Shown here: positions 10,801-22,421 of the stretch, in pieces
How the letters are laid out: each line of letters begins with the position of its first letter
How positions within the stretch are numbered: the first letter of the stretch is position 1
Assembly: GCA_015680685.1 (NCBI GenBank)
Contig: MNCI01027262.1
Span: forward strand, 912,289-976,288
Origin: Gnetum montanum
Lineage: Eukaryota > Streptophyta > Gnetopsida > Gnetales > Gnetaceae
Direction: 5' to 3'
Length of the DNA stretch: 64,000 nt
The notes under the pieces: generated by a model
What the model was told of the DNA's origin: nothing
The model's database searches: none
What the model saw: only the letters and a program-made list of their open reading frames with translations
Made by a program: the position numbers and the translations under genes

Positions 10801-11149
10801 CTCCTCACGGGCTACTAGCGATATTAGAGCAAATCAGGTACATGGTGGGGTATTTAACATTCAGAAATTTATGATTAATGAAACTACGTGGCAACCGACT
10901 AACCGTATTATTAAAAATAGAATAAGTTTTTCATTAAACATCTTATTTTTTCTGCGGGGATCGGACACCCCTTCATTAAACATATTATTGTCGATTCTAT
11001 GCAACCGGCTCTTGGGACTGTAATGGTTACTAATTTTAAAATTAAAAAAGTGTTTCTATTTGAAAAAAAGAATTAAAAACCCCCACAAGTTTGTATTTAA
11101 AAAAAAACACCCGGCCTCCACAAGTTTGTATTTAAAAAAAACCAACAAA

Positions 11150-11560
11150 AAAAATAACCCTTTTGCAGGCCCGGTCGGCAGGACCAGCCAGCAAGGGGCG
11201 GCAGCTGGGCTTACCAAAGGGTGCCCACTCCCCGACGTTGCCACGAAGCCGTAGTCAAGGCTGCCTTCTAATATGACTGCTGTCACGGTGCTACCTACTA
11301 TCGTGTCCTGCTGCCCTGCTCCCTGCCGTCGCAACTGTACGCCGCTTCTGCCTCGCCCCACGCTGCCACCAATGTGCCTTCCCGCACCCGCCACGATCCA
11401 TGATCCACCCCAGTGCCACTGCTTCTGTGCCCCCTCCGCACTGCTGCTTCGCGCCGTCCGTTGCTCGCCATCGCCACACGTCACATCACGTCAGGGTCAT
11501 GCCACGCAGGCCTGTGTAGGCCGCTAACCGAAACCCTCGGCCCAAGAATCCACCAAAACC
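11150..11560. other. GC-rich island with CpGs
   Basis: The stretch is sharply GC-richer than the rest of the window and contains many CpGs (GTCGGC, GACGTTGCC, CGCCGTCCG). Open frames exist on both strands (11056-11484 minus, 11273-11527 plus), but both are low in complexity (Pro/Cys/Ala or Gly/Ala-rich) and neither has a motif. It could be a promoter-proximal island of the minus-strand gene to its left, or a foreign insert. The flanks at 11083-11145 carry two copies of CACAAGTTTGTATTTAAAAAAAAC. Confidence 0.55.
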
Positions 11561-11635
11561 CTCACTGGCCGTTCTCCCTGTCTCACAATTTTCGCTGAAA
11601 CCTTTGCCACATGTCTTGCTGCCTGCGGCCGTTGC

Positions 11636-11870
11636 CTTCGTTGTGGGCACCAACGGCATTGTCCATAACAGCCCATCGTGGGCACCACAGACATCAACCA
11701 TGTCGTTCATCCTGATCCATTCTGGACATTGACAACACCATTACCATTTATAACGGTTTATCTCGGGCACTGCGGACATCAACGACATGGTTCATAACGG
11801 TCTATACCAAGCATTGTCAATGTCGTCCATAATAGCCCTCCCCTCGTTCATAACAGTCCTCCCCTCCTTT
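11636..11870. repeat. Degenerate repeats of ~45-90 bp
   Basis: Phrases GGGCACYRCRGACATCAAC, TCATAACGGT/TCATAACAG and CATTGTC recur at irregular spacing. The repeat looks like the decayed continuation of the GC-rich island. No coding function was seen. Confidence 0.5.
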
Positions 11871-12764
11871 CTGGCACTCTTCAGTTTTCTGTCAACTAAT
11901 GGGAAAATTTAAAATTTCCATTGATTGATGAAAAATTTAAATTTTTGTTCATAAAAGGGTTAGTTTAAATATTCCAACGGCAAAAATTTTCAAAAATAAA
12001 ATTTGATGCATTGGCAATATGTAAAATAAGAATTCCATAATTAAGCACGCTCATTTTGAAGTATTATTGGGATGAGTAACCTCTTGGGAAGTCTTGTTTT
12101 TTGCACCAAAAAGATTTTAGACCTTAAAAGCCATAATATTTAATTCCACAAGTCTTTTTTGATAAACAAAGAGTCCTTTTTATTGATTTCTAAACACAAT
12201 GGTTAAATCAGATCTAACTTAGAAAATCCTAAAAATTAGTTTTCACCGCTTGCCCAATATAGTGCCTTAAGACCCTCAAATGCTTAATTTTAGCACAACT
12301 TAAGTATACAATGTTTTTTTTCAACATATGAATAATCATTTTCAACAATTTTCACGCTTCTGAACTCAATGGTGAGGTTAGCTTTATCATTCGGGTACAT
12401 GATAATTTCATGATATCATGAAACTACACCTTAAAAGTCGACAACATAAGGATAGCTAATCATGCCTTGTTGGCAAAACAACCTTTTTAGATAGCCTTAA
12501 GATCTCTATGGCATGTTATTAGTTACACTGCTAGAGTTAGTGTCTTTTAAGGGGGGTAGAAAGGTTGTTAAGAATTAGATGATATAATTATATATTACTA
12601 AAATTTGATAATGTAGTTATATATTGCTAAAATGAGATGTTGTAGTGATGATGTATCAGTATCTTTTCGGTTGATCATTAGTTGGAGAATCAATTGATGA
12701 AACAAAATATTCCTCAATGATGTATATTAACCCATCTTGCTATCAAAACATATGGTAAAACAAC
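11871..12764. other. AT-rich spacer without a gene
   Basis: Nothing was recognised. There are several A/T runs and a TTTTAAGGGGGGTAGAAAGG purine run near 12546-12565. Confidence 0.4.
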
Positions 12765-12839
12765 ATGGAGACTCAAAATCTTGTTTCAACAAGGAGTATG
12801 ATACTCATGAAGAGAAATGATTCAAAAGAGAATTCAAGA

Positions 12840-13925
12840 ATGAGAATGAAAGTTGCAACATACAATGTGCTTGGAAGACCCCTAGTGAGTGAGAAACAAC
12901 ATCCATTATATCTATCATGGGCCTTGGATTGGCACAAATATCGATATCCATGCATTTTAGCAGAATTACAAGATTTGGATGCTGATGTTTTGTGCTTGCA
13001 AGAAATCTTGCCATGGGAATTTTTATATCAATTCCAACCATATCTAGAAAAGATGGGATATAGAGGTATTTACAAGCAAAAAAGGTTCTTATGGGAGTTC
13101 TTCTTTTGAATCGTATAGCTTAGCATATTGCACAAATCACAAGATGTATGGGTGCGCGATCTTTTATAAAGAAGTTAAGTTTGAATTGGTACAAAGGTTT
13201 GAATGGAGTTTAGAAAATATGATTTTTGAAATTCCATAACTTCAAGAGATGGAAAAGAAAGAACAGTCAAAATTTCAGAAAAATCACATAGCCTTGGTAG
13301 TTATTCTAAAAGTCCATTCATCATGAAGATGTGTATGCATAGTCAACACACATTTAATTGCCAAATCAACATGTTCAAATGTTAGACTGTGTCAAGGAGC
13401 ATACTTGATTAAAAAAATAGAGGAAGTTTGAAGAATAAGTTACTCTTGAGTTATAATGATCCAGTTCCATTTATTCTTTGTGGAGACTTCAATGCAAAAG
13501 TTGGAAGTAGTGTTTATCAATTCTTAAAATATGGATCTATAAAGAAATCTTTGGAAGATGAACCCAATTGGAAGAAGATATTTCCATCAATTCAACATGG
13601 AATTCCATTGGCGAGTGCATATTCTGCTTATTTTGAATCTTCAATAGATAAATCAAATTTCAAAATTTAGGAATAGATGATTTTGATGAATAGTACTCAC
13701 AAAGAACCATAGTTCACCAATTACTCTGTTATGATTAATGAGGATGGATCAACAACATTCTTCATTAAGAAGTTAGATTATATTTGGTACAATGTCCAAT
13801 TTTTCCAAGTTACTAGAGTTAATTTTTAAAGAAGAAGTGGAGAAGAATCAAGATCAAGTCTTGCCATCTCAAACAAGACCATTCGATCATATACAATTAT
13901 TTCTATCAATTCATAAGGTTGATCA
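12840..13925 (+). pseudogene. Intronless broken copy of a CCR4-type deadenylase (EEP nuclease) gene
   Basis: The first part (open from 12765, domain from about 12846) reads MKVATYNVLG...LDADVLCLQEI, the N-terminal motifs of the endonuclease/exonuclease/phosphatase fold of CCR4/CNOT6 poly(A) nucleases, with the metal-binding Asn and Glu. After frame changes come GCAIFYK, VNTHLIA, then at 13428-13670 FILCGDFNAKVGS and LASAYSAYFES, then DYIWYN, and near 13885 a degenerate RPFDHI (family SDH box). Order and spacing follow the family but the frame breaks at least four times. No introns interrupt segments that are usually spread over several exons in plants, so a processed retrocopy is likely. No poly(A) tail or target-site duplication was found. 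It cannot make a working enzyme. Confidence 0.85.
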
Positions 13926-14235
13926 AGATCATGAAGTACCTCACACTTACTTTTATTTATAATCTTATTATTTTATTTATTGTTAATTTAATATTTTAAT
14001 TGGATAAATAAAACATGTAAGGTAATGTAAGTTGGAAATAAAGAATTTGCCCTGTCTTCACTTGGGTAACTAAATGCGAGTTGCACATTATGTGACCCTG
14101 GTTAGGACTAGTGATTGGTGGTTGGTAGATCTTTAATTCACCTCTTGTCATTATCTTAAAAAAATGAAGTAAGTATTAAGGAAGTAATATTTCATTTTCT
14201 ATATATTTTGTTTCTTATATGTATCTTGTTTGCAA

Positions 14236-14400
14236 AATAAGCAAGAAACAACTTTAAGCCCAAAGGAGAAATCAAATTATTGGAGCATGGAAGCATAACA
14301 AAAGCATTGGAGCTAAAAAAAGATAAAGAATGTGGACTCGTTCGAGGACGAACAAAACCTAAGGGGGATAGATTGTTCCAAATGATGCTACTGCCTAATG
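14236..14400 (+). mobile_element. Possible relic of a gypsy element 3' end
   Basis: The reading EHGSITKALELKKDKE resembles the GPITRA.AK-type tail common near the end of plant gypsy polyproteins. It is followed by CCTAAGGGGGATAGA, which looks like a polypurine tract, then TTGTTCCA, a possible LTR start. No partner LTR or TSD was identified, so this rests on weak similarity. Confidence 0.3.
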
Positions 14401-14820
14401 AAGATGGTGCCTCTTTATAACAAGTGTTATTGTTATCGTAACAAGACTTGAAAAGGTAGTTGTAATTAAGATCCAAAAGGACATGTTGTAATAATAGACA
14501 TGTCTCTTGAGATAATCCTTGGGGCATTTTATCTAAAGAATTTATACTTGGGCTTAGAGGTCATGCCAAGCATGGAGTGGCAGAGCTGGTACAAGTAAGT
14601 CATGAGAGTTGGGTGAAGTAGGACAAAAAGTGGACTGGACATCCTTTTTAGCTAGGTTATAGGCCGAACTGTGGTGGCAGTGTTTGATTGCCTCTAAGGG
14701 ATAGATGCTAAAGAAAGAAAATGCCAAGGAACACTCTTAGAGCATGATTCAGATATGCTATTCCATATTAACAAAGCGTTCTTTTCTTTCTCTTTCTGCA
14801 TGTTTCATATTATTTCCTTT
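14401..14820. other. Possible LTR remainder or spacer
   Basis: There is no coding sequence. If 14380 is an LTR start, this is its body. It ends at the left edge of copy B, where TTTATACATAATG continues into the duplicated block. Confidence 0.3.
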
Positions 14821-15091
14821 ATACATAATGTCGAATATCACATATATTTCACGTTTAGTATATTTTCTTTGTACTCATAATGTCTAATATATTGTATATT
14901 TGACATTTTCCATGGCATTCAGAAACGGGATGTCACACTAGGTCAAGGAAAAAAAGGCTTGCCCATTTTCATGCATATACTACCAACTTTTCAACATGGA
15001 GCAAGACTTACTTGAAATGCACATCATCTTTCTACACATTGTAGTAAGATAAGTAGGTAGAAATTTGAAGATACTCATTCCTTCATCCCCA

Positions 15092-15252
15092 AACTTATCT
15101 TTCCTACTTAAAGTTACAATTCCCAAAACTATGCTTCCTACTCAAAGTCATAGTCAAGAATATGTGCTTCCTACTTGGAGTCATAATAGAAAGTTGTGCT
15201 TCCTACATGAAGTCACTATCAAGAATATATGCTCCCTACTTAAAGTTACTTG
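15092..15252. repeat. Minisatellite, ~32 bp units (copy B)
   Basis: Same units as 390-550, with a few substitutions. Confidence 0.75.
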
Positions 15253-15572
15253 TTCAGTTCCCTCTCTCCACACACTCACACATGTATTTTTCTTTTCTCT
15301 TCCTTTTTGTAAGAAGGATCAATGTAACAAGGAAGGTGCAACACCAGACTAGTCATGTTTCACTCTCCTTAATACATGCTATCTATTTCAACATAAAATC
15401 ATCCATCTTTCACTAAGGTAGTTAATCCTCATGTACCAACTAGATGAAACCCAAAAGTTTTATCTCTTTCTCTTGATCGTCCTTGTTGAACAGTATCAAT
15501 AAAACATTAGGCTCAGGCTCAATTACCTTCAATCTACAATTCTCATCCTAACCATTTCCACCATCTCTAAAT

Positions 15573-15758
15573 AAGAATTTTGAGGACATGCTCAGGTGTA
15601 ATGGCCCCCATCACAGACACATCATTTTAAGCCTATGTGATTTGAAGGATATTAAGAAAATCCTCCAAAACATAGTCTTTTATTCCAAGCCTCAATTTGT
15701 TCTTGAGGAGATTGAGCTTTCTCATATTCCAAGTACAATGATTGATTGCCTAGTGTAA
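15573..15758 (+). other. Conserved 62-codon open stretch (copy B)
   Basis: Equivalent of 871-1056, still open to TAA. Most differences from copy A change the amino acid (Asn to Cys, Tyr to Cys, His to Leu, Gly to Ser), which argues against selection on a protein. Confidence 0.25.
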
Positions 15759-16808
15759 TCCCAAACTTGAGGAGCTTGTTTCTTTCTTTCTTACTCTCAT
15801 GTGGTTATTCAACAACACCCATATCTTTCTTCTCTACCTTATAATCCACCAAAGTACTAGCAACATATATTGCCTCCCTGTATCCTGTAATTTTTTGAGT
15901 TTTAAGCTCATGTTAAACCCAAGGTTTGAGGGAATTTATAAAATGTATGTATTTACTAACCTCATTAATATCTTGAATTTGTGTGATCGAATTTTGATAC
16001 TTCCAATTATGTTATGGATTTTAGTTATGCTTGTTAGTTAGTTTAGATTTCTAGCTTTATTTTTGATGCTCATGTATCTTTAATTTTCTTGCAATATTTA
16101 ATTAGATATTTTTTAGCTAGTATGTACTAACCTGATGGATGAGCTTGGTAGGCTTTTCATGGAGGCTATGATATGGGCATGACATGCACATGTCATGGCA
16201 TAAGCATATTTTGGTATGAGCATGATAATAATTTTAATAATTAAATTATTATGGTATGCGTTGTTTCTAATTCCTATGTTCTTAGTATAGCTTTTGACTT
16301 TATGGGAGGTTACATGGGTTACGCTTACTTTTGTGGTAGATTTATTTTATTGTATTTGTATTTTTAAAAATTTGAATAATTTTTCTATGTTAAGTTGTTT
16401 TGTATATTTCCCATAAAAACCTGACACTCCATTCAACCAATCACTTTGAACATCCATTTTTTTGGACATAAAAGCATTGTCGAGTTGAAGGCTTGTGGTG
16501 GTATGTGGGGCTTTGTTGATTCATGTACATGATTATGCGAAAGCATTTGGCCATGTTCATGTGTTGCTTGAGGATTGTGCTTCTATCTTGTAGGTAAGTT
16601 ATCTTAGCATTTTTGTTCTTTGTCTTAGTTCATAGATTTGTACACTATTAGCATGATTGGATTTTTTTGCATTCTTCTAAGATTTGTATGAAATATGATT
16701 GGGATTAAGTCTTGGTTTGCATGTGTTAAACTGCCTAATATTTATGAATAATTCATTTAGTTCTTTCTGCTAAATTTTATGATCTTTTATCGATTTTGGT
16801 AAAAGAGA

Positions 16809-16915
16809 TGATGAGTAGTGGAGTAACCCTATGCCCAACAATATGAATCACAAGTATTCATGCACAATCCAATCAAATTTTGTGGACATAGGACTAGTTG
16901 GATGCCCTAGATAGT
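16809..16915 (-). repeat. 107 bp E5-family LTR fragment (copy B)
   Basis: Equivalent of 2091-2197. It has CCCAAC and ATCACAAG where copy A has CTCAAC and ATCATAAG. The same copy-B variants occur at 21504-21598, tying copy B to the E4 flank. Confidence 0.75.
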
Positions 16916-17721
16916 TGATGAGTGGTGAGGTATCCCTATGCTCAACCATATGAATACGAGTGTCCACGCTCAACTAAGTGCTTATGCGACGTTGTGGAAC
17001 AAGAATGGGTTAATCAATCATTGTCTTCCCAAGCTTACTTGTATGTCCCGATTGTATGGTTAAGTAAACCTAAGGCATATGATTTTTACACTTTTTATGT
17101 GTTTTTATGTCCTACTACTAATAAGGGAGGAGAGAGATAACTAAGTAACTAATTTAATTTGACTACTTATTAACTAGGCTCTAAGTGATCCTAACACCAC
17201 TATGCGTTTTCACTTGCTGTACACATCTTGAACCAGTGCAACACTACTAGGATTACCAAACGCTAATTGTTACTGGCCTACCAAGTGTTACACGCATGCT
17301 CAAAGTGATCGTACTGTGTGTGCTTGCTTAGGAGAGTTGTAGAGTGAGAGAGAATCATTAATTAACTAAGGAAAACATTAACTAACAGTAACTAACATTA
17401 ATTAATCTATTCCGAATGCTACAAGGTTTATCATAGAGTTCGTCTTTATTGATGTACACAAGGTGTGCTTAGGTATACAATCGTCGAAAAAAGATTCATC
17501 ACTTTATGACTCCTACTGGAGGCACGTAGAAATCATTTTAACTCTGAGAGGGAGAAAAGTCAAGAGTTTGGGTAAGGGACTAAGACTAACTATGCAAAAC
17601 AAGTGCGCCTACCTCTTATTTATAGGCAACGAGGAAGAACACGATATTGTGTATGTGATATCACATGGAAGGCCACAACATCACGTACATGGTATCGTAG
17701 ATGCGATATAGTGGCTCATCA
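16916..17721 (-). repeat. Solo LTR, E4 family (copy B)
   Basis: It is 806 bp with TGATGAG...CTCATCA ends and no PBS or PPT beside it. Its U3 palindromes are more decayed than in copy A (CACGATATTG, GTGATATCAC). The flanks are ATAGT and ACACT. Confidence 0.88.
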
Positions 17722-17727
17722 ACACTA

Positions 17728-18270
17728 CTCTAGGGAAGCACTACTTGGCACTACCCAAGAGTCCCAAAGTAACCAAATATTCTAGAGTGGACTCAAGGTG
17801 GACTCAAGGTGGACTATGCCTGAATGTACTTAAGAACCTATGAGCATAGTATAAGTACATAATCTATATGTGACATGTTAATCCATGGTTAGGGGCATTG
17901 CGAGGATGCCTTTGTTATCATATAAGAAACCGAAATAATGCAACATATACAAAATACTCAAGAGAACTATCATACACATAGAGAAAACTTTATCTTAAAA
18001 GTATTAAGATGTGTTCCTACTCTAATTCATCTAGTCCAAAGCCCCACTTCATAAACAAGGGCAATAGCCCAAGCATTAGAGCCAAAGTTCCTCCATAAGC
18101 CTACATATCCTTGTGATGTACCACATAACAAAGTAGGGTCATGTAGTTCTTTGGTGATGGTTAAGATACCAAGGAAACTATAAGGATCTCCACACTCCTT
18201 TTGGCCCCCATTCAAAAAGGGAAATTGACTTCAATGCATAAATAAGACGTGTTTTTCTACACTCTTCCCT
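17728..18270. repeat. Old LTR-like direct repeat L1 (copy B)
   Basis: Copy-B equivalent of 3011-3560, paired with 20087-20625. Confidence 0.5.
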
Positions 18271-18745
18271 ACTTGAAATAAGTAATATCTTCGAAGCTTA
18301 AGTCTTTTTCTGTACACTACCTAATCATGAAAACCAACATGGATATTGAGAATATTGAGCAACTTAATATCCATCTAACACTTATACATAATAATGTTTA
18401 ACAACTAGGATCATCAACAATAATGCACGAATGTTGAACTCAACTTGACATCTAGTCAAGGCATAAGAATGCTCATGAAACCTAGGTTAAGAAAGAAAAA
18501 ACTTAGAAAATGCTTACTCTTTTTTATGCAAATAGTTAGAAAATTGCTTAACATCTGAGTTGTTTCCTCTACCTTGAGCAATGATCATCTGCATCCAAGG
18601 GAAGACTACTTTGTACCTTGTGAAAATCACTCCTCATGCCTAGTTGTAGCCTACCACTAGCATGAGCAAGAATTTTTGGGATATTAGCCTCATTGTGATA
18701 ATCATGTTGGGGGCATTCCCTTTCCTTGAAATATTTAAAATATTT

Positions 18746-18841
18746 GTGATTCCTTATTAGAATCATAATTAAAATTTATGCTTCCTATTCAATGTCATAG
18801 CCAAAGAATGTGTGCCTTCTACTCAAAATCACAATCTATCT
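18746..18841. repeat. Short minisatellite (copy B)
   Basis: Equivalent of 4018-4112. Confidence 0.55.
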
Positions 18842-18847
18842 TTTTGC

Positions 18848-19433
18848 CCTTACTCCCTTCCTTCCCCTCTCTTTTTCACTCTCCCTTGCTTCGTCCCTCA
18901 CTCCTCCTCATTCTCTTGATTTCTTGCTCACTCTCTTGCTTTCTCCATTCCTCCTACACTCGCATTCTCCATTTATCCCTTCCTCTCCTTGTTTCCCTTC
19001 CTTCCCCCTCTTCCCCCTCTTTCCCTTCCTCCCTCTTCCCCTCTTCCTCCGCCCTCTCCCTCCCTCTTCCTTCCCCTCTTTCTCCTCCTCCTCCTCCCCT
19101 TCTCCCTTCCCCTCTTCCTATCCCTCTCCCTCCTCCTCCAGCTTCCCTTCTCATGCTTCTCCTCTTCCTCCTCCTTCCCCTTCACCTCTCTCCCTTCCCC
19201 TCTCCCTCCTCTCTCTCCTCCCCTTTTCCCTTCCTCTCCCTTCTCTCTCCCCTCCCCCTTTCCCTTCCTCTCCCACTCCCTCCCCCTACTCCTTCCTGTC
19301 TCTCCCTCATCCTTCCCCTTCCCTCTCTTATCCCTCTTTCTCTTCCCCTCTCATCAGATCTCCTCTCCTTCTTCCCCTCCCTGCTATCCTCCTTTCTACC
19401 CTCCATCCTTTTCACCCTCTCACCCTCCTTGAG
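18848..19433. repeat. Homopyrimidine tract (copy B)
   Basis: Same C/T-only composition as 4120-4718, with internal deletions. The open frames across it on both strands are low-complexity artefacts. Confidence 0.9.
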
Positions 19434-20086
19434 ACATTCAAGCCAAAGACATTTTATAAGTTCAATAGATTCAAGAATAACCACATAGCAAAGGAAATAC
19501 ATTACAACAAGAAGCATTGATCCCATACATTACCTTATATTCAATGCATAACTGAACAACCATCTTAAAATATCACAAAGATCATCCATAGGAAAGAATA
19601 TGTTTCTTCCACAATTTACTATAACTAACTTAGGTACACACAATTGTTTTAAATAAAGTGAAGAACATCAATAACATTCCCTTGGCATATCACATGATTT
19701 CTTAATACAAAATTTTGAGCTAGCGCATGTTTGAGTTTAGTGCAAAAGCTTACCCCAAAAAAATAGAACTTCCTTGAAATCATTTAGCCATTTTTGATCC
19801 GATAGATGACATGCAATTGCATCATCCACTTGTGATAACTACTCTCATAACCAACAAAATCAAGAGTTATTCTAACCCCTTTACCTTAAGATAGACAACA
19901 CATGTATGTGTCATCTACTTGTAGCAACTATTCACACAATTTGATCCTATAGAAGAGCAAGATTAAGATCTGTTCACTTATCTTTATGCATTTTATCTAT
20001 CATTTGTAACTACTATGCAATATAATTTGAATGTGTCTTGTGCTTGAACCAAAACCTTGGCTTCAATCCCAAGTGTAATAGCATTG

Positions 20087-20625
20087 CTATGGGGAAGCAT
20101 CACTTGGCATAACCCAAAAGTTCCAAAGTAGCCAACCGTTTCAAAGTAGACTTAAGGTGGACTACACCTCAACATCCTCAAGAACTTACAAGTACAACAT
20201 AATTACACAACTCACATGTCACATGCTAGCTTGGTTAGGGGCATTACAAGAATGCCTTTATTATCATAAAAGCGACCAAACCAATACAACATACATAACA
20301 TACTTCGGAGCACTAGCATACACATAAAGACACATTTCCCTTAAGAGAGCCAAGGTACACTCCTACTCTACTGCATCCAACCCTAAGCCTTACTCTATAG
20401 GGAAAGGTGGTGATCTAAGTATTATAGCCAAAGCTTTTCTACAAGCCTAAATATCCTTATGATGTAATACAAAAGAAATCATAGCCACGTAGTTCTTTAG
20501 TGATGGTTAAGATAGCATGGAACCCATAAGAATCTCAACACTCATTCTAGCCCTTGTCTCGAAAGAAAAATAACCTTCAATCCATGAACAAGGCATATTT
20601 TCCTATACTTACACTATGAATCGAA
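20087..20625. repeat. Old LTR-like direct repeat L2 (copy B)
   Basis: Copy-B equivalent of 5372-5915. Confidence 0.5.
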
Positions 20626-21503
20626 GTGGTTGCGTTGATTTTCATGAGCATTCTTTTCAAAGGAACATTCCACCAAGATTAATATGGACTTTTTGAACAC
20701 ATATGATAAATGACTATAAGTAGACACATAAGTCAATATCAAATGTAATTAAGAGAAATGCTTATATTATGCTTAATTTCCATTAGCGACTTAACTTGAC
20801 AATGATCTACCAAAGTATCATGTTGGAAATGTCTTGGGAATATATATATAGTCAAATAGCTTCTAATTTTTTTAAACAAATTAAGCTTCTAATAAAATTA
20901 TTACAAGTAGGACTTCAGTTTTGAACATGGATTCATCAAATAATAACTATTTTTGAATTTCTATTTTTTCTAAGATTCCTAATCAAGGCCTTAACCCCAA
21001 ACTATGCATCCAAAGAGTACATGTTGCACAATTATTTGAAATATATCTTGTCCAATTTCTCAAGACATATCACCAATAGGATACATTAGAAGAAGTATGA
21101 TCCTAATTAACAAGTATGGGCAAGTTCAAATATTATGATATATACATTTGTTATTTTTTATGTATAATTCTTCTAGCCATTTACAAATTTTTGTGATATA
21201 TAAATATCTTGTACCTTTATTTTATTAGTATGAGCTAACCTAACAAAGTAGACAAAGGATTTAATAATATTAGTTAACTCAATGTCTAACTAGCTTTACA
21301 AGGATTGTCACTTCAAGTTACACCTACTTGAATTCTAAATACCATGTTTGTTTGAGTTATCATACCTCTAAAACATATCACTAAATAGTTTAATGCTCCA
21401 ACATCAATGACCAAATTTTGAAGTTGTAATGCTTATTAAAGTCAACAAAAATATGGCAAGTTTCACTAGTAATCTTTAGATTAAAATCTAGAGATCCTAT
21501 TAC

Positions 21504-21598
21504 AAGTAACCCTATGCCCAACCATATGAATCACAAGTATTCATGCACAATCCAATCAAATTTTGTGGACATTGGACTAGTTGGATGCCCTAGATAGT
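21504..21598 (-). repeat. E5 3' LTR, U5-end piece left of E4
   Basis: It matches the first ~110 bases of the E5 right LTR (46721 onward) and stops at GATAGT, where E4 begins. The LTR resumes at 30331. Confidence 0.75.
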
Positions 21599-22410
21599 TG
21601 ATGAGTGGTGAGGTATCCCTACGCTCAACCATACGAATATTAGCATCCATGCACGGTCCAGTCGAATTTCAAGAACTAAGTGCTTATGCATTGTTGTGGA
21701 ACAAGAATGGGTTGATCAATCGTTATCTTCTCAAGCTTACTTGTATGTCACAATTGTATGGTTAAGTAAACCTAAGGCATATGATTTTTATACTTTTTAT
21801 GTGTTTTTATGTCCTACTACTAATAAGGGAGGAGAGAGATAACTAAGTAACTAATTTAATTTGACTACTTATTAGCTAGGCTCTAACTGATCCTAACACT
21901 AGTATCCATTCTCACTTGCTGTACACATCTTGAACCAGTGCAACACTACTTGGATTAACAAATGCTAATATTTACTAGGTTACCATGTGTTACATGCATG
22001 CTTGAAGTGATCATACTCTGTGTGCTTACTTAGGAGAGTTGTAGGGTGAGAGAGAATCATTAATTAACTAAGGAAAGCATTATGTAATAGTAATTAACAT
22101 TAATTAATCTATTCTGTATGCTACAAGGTTTATCACAAAGTTCGTCTTTATTGCTGTACACAAGGTATGCTTAGGTACACAATGCTCGAATAAAGATCTG
22201 TTCACTTTATGACTCCTATTGCGGGCACGTAGAAATAATTCTAACTTTGAGAGGGAGAAAAAGCAATAGTTTGGGTAAGGAACTAAGACTAACTATGCAA
22301 ACCAAGTGTGTCGGCCTCTTATTTATAGGTAATGAAGTAGGACACGATATTGCATATGCGATATTGCGTGGGAGGCCACGATATTGCAGATGCAATATCG
22401 CGGCTCATCA
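21599..22410 (-). repeat. E4 3' LTR
   Basis: It is 812 bp with TGATGAG...CTCATCA ends. It pairs with 29523-30330. The reversed TATA box (TTATTTATAGG) is at 22319-22329 and the palindrome cluster at 22340-22405. Confidence 0.93.
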
Positions 22411-22421
22411 TACCCCCACAT
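22411..22421 (-). promoter_or_regulatory. E4 polypurine tract
   Basis: On the minus strand it reads TGTGGGGGTA and is followed directly by the LTR start TGATGAG. It primes plus-strand DNA synthesis in this class of element. Confidence 0.85.

Larger units (their letters stand above)
14821..21503. repeat. Duplicated block, copy B (~6.7 kb)
   Basis: Direct copy of 120-6794, with the same internal order: minisatellite, open stretch, LTR fragment plus solo LTR, L1, minisatellite, homopyrimidine tract, L2. It ends at GATCCTATTAC, after which E5 LTR sequence begins without that LTR's first ~13 bases. Copy B has a duplicated GTGGACTCAAG near 17789-17810 and a shorter pyrimidine tract. Confidence 0.93.

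Noticed and set aside
11056-11527. Two overlapping ORFs in the GC-rich island
   Set aside because: Open only because of composition; Gly/Ala or Pro/Cys-rich, no motif, overlapping on opposite strands.
18778-19526. Long open frames on both strands in copy B
   Set aside because: Same homopyrimidine artefact as in copy A.
120-21503. Copies A and B as giant LTRs of one element
   Set aside because: No TG/CA ends, no PBS or PPT inside the edges, no TSD, and the middle holds a spliced gene and a retrocopy rather than gag-pol.
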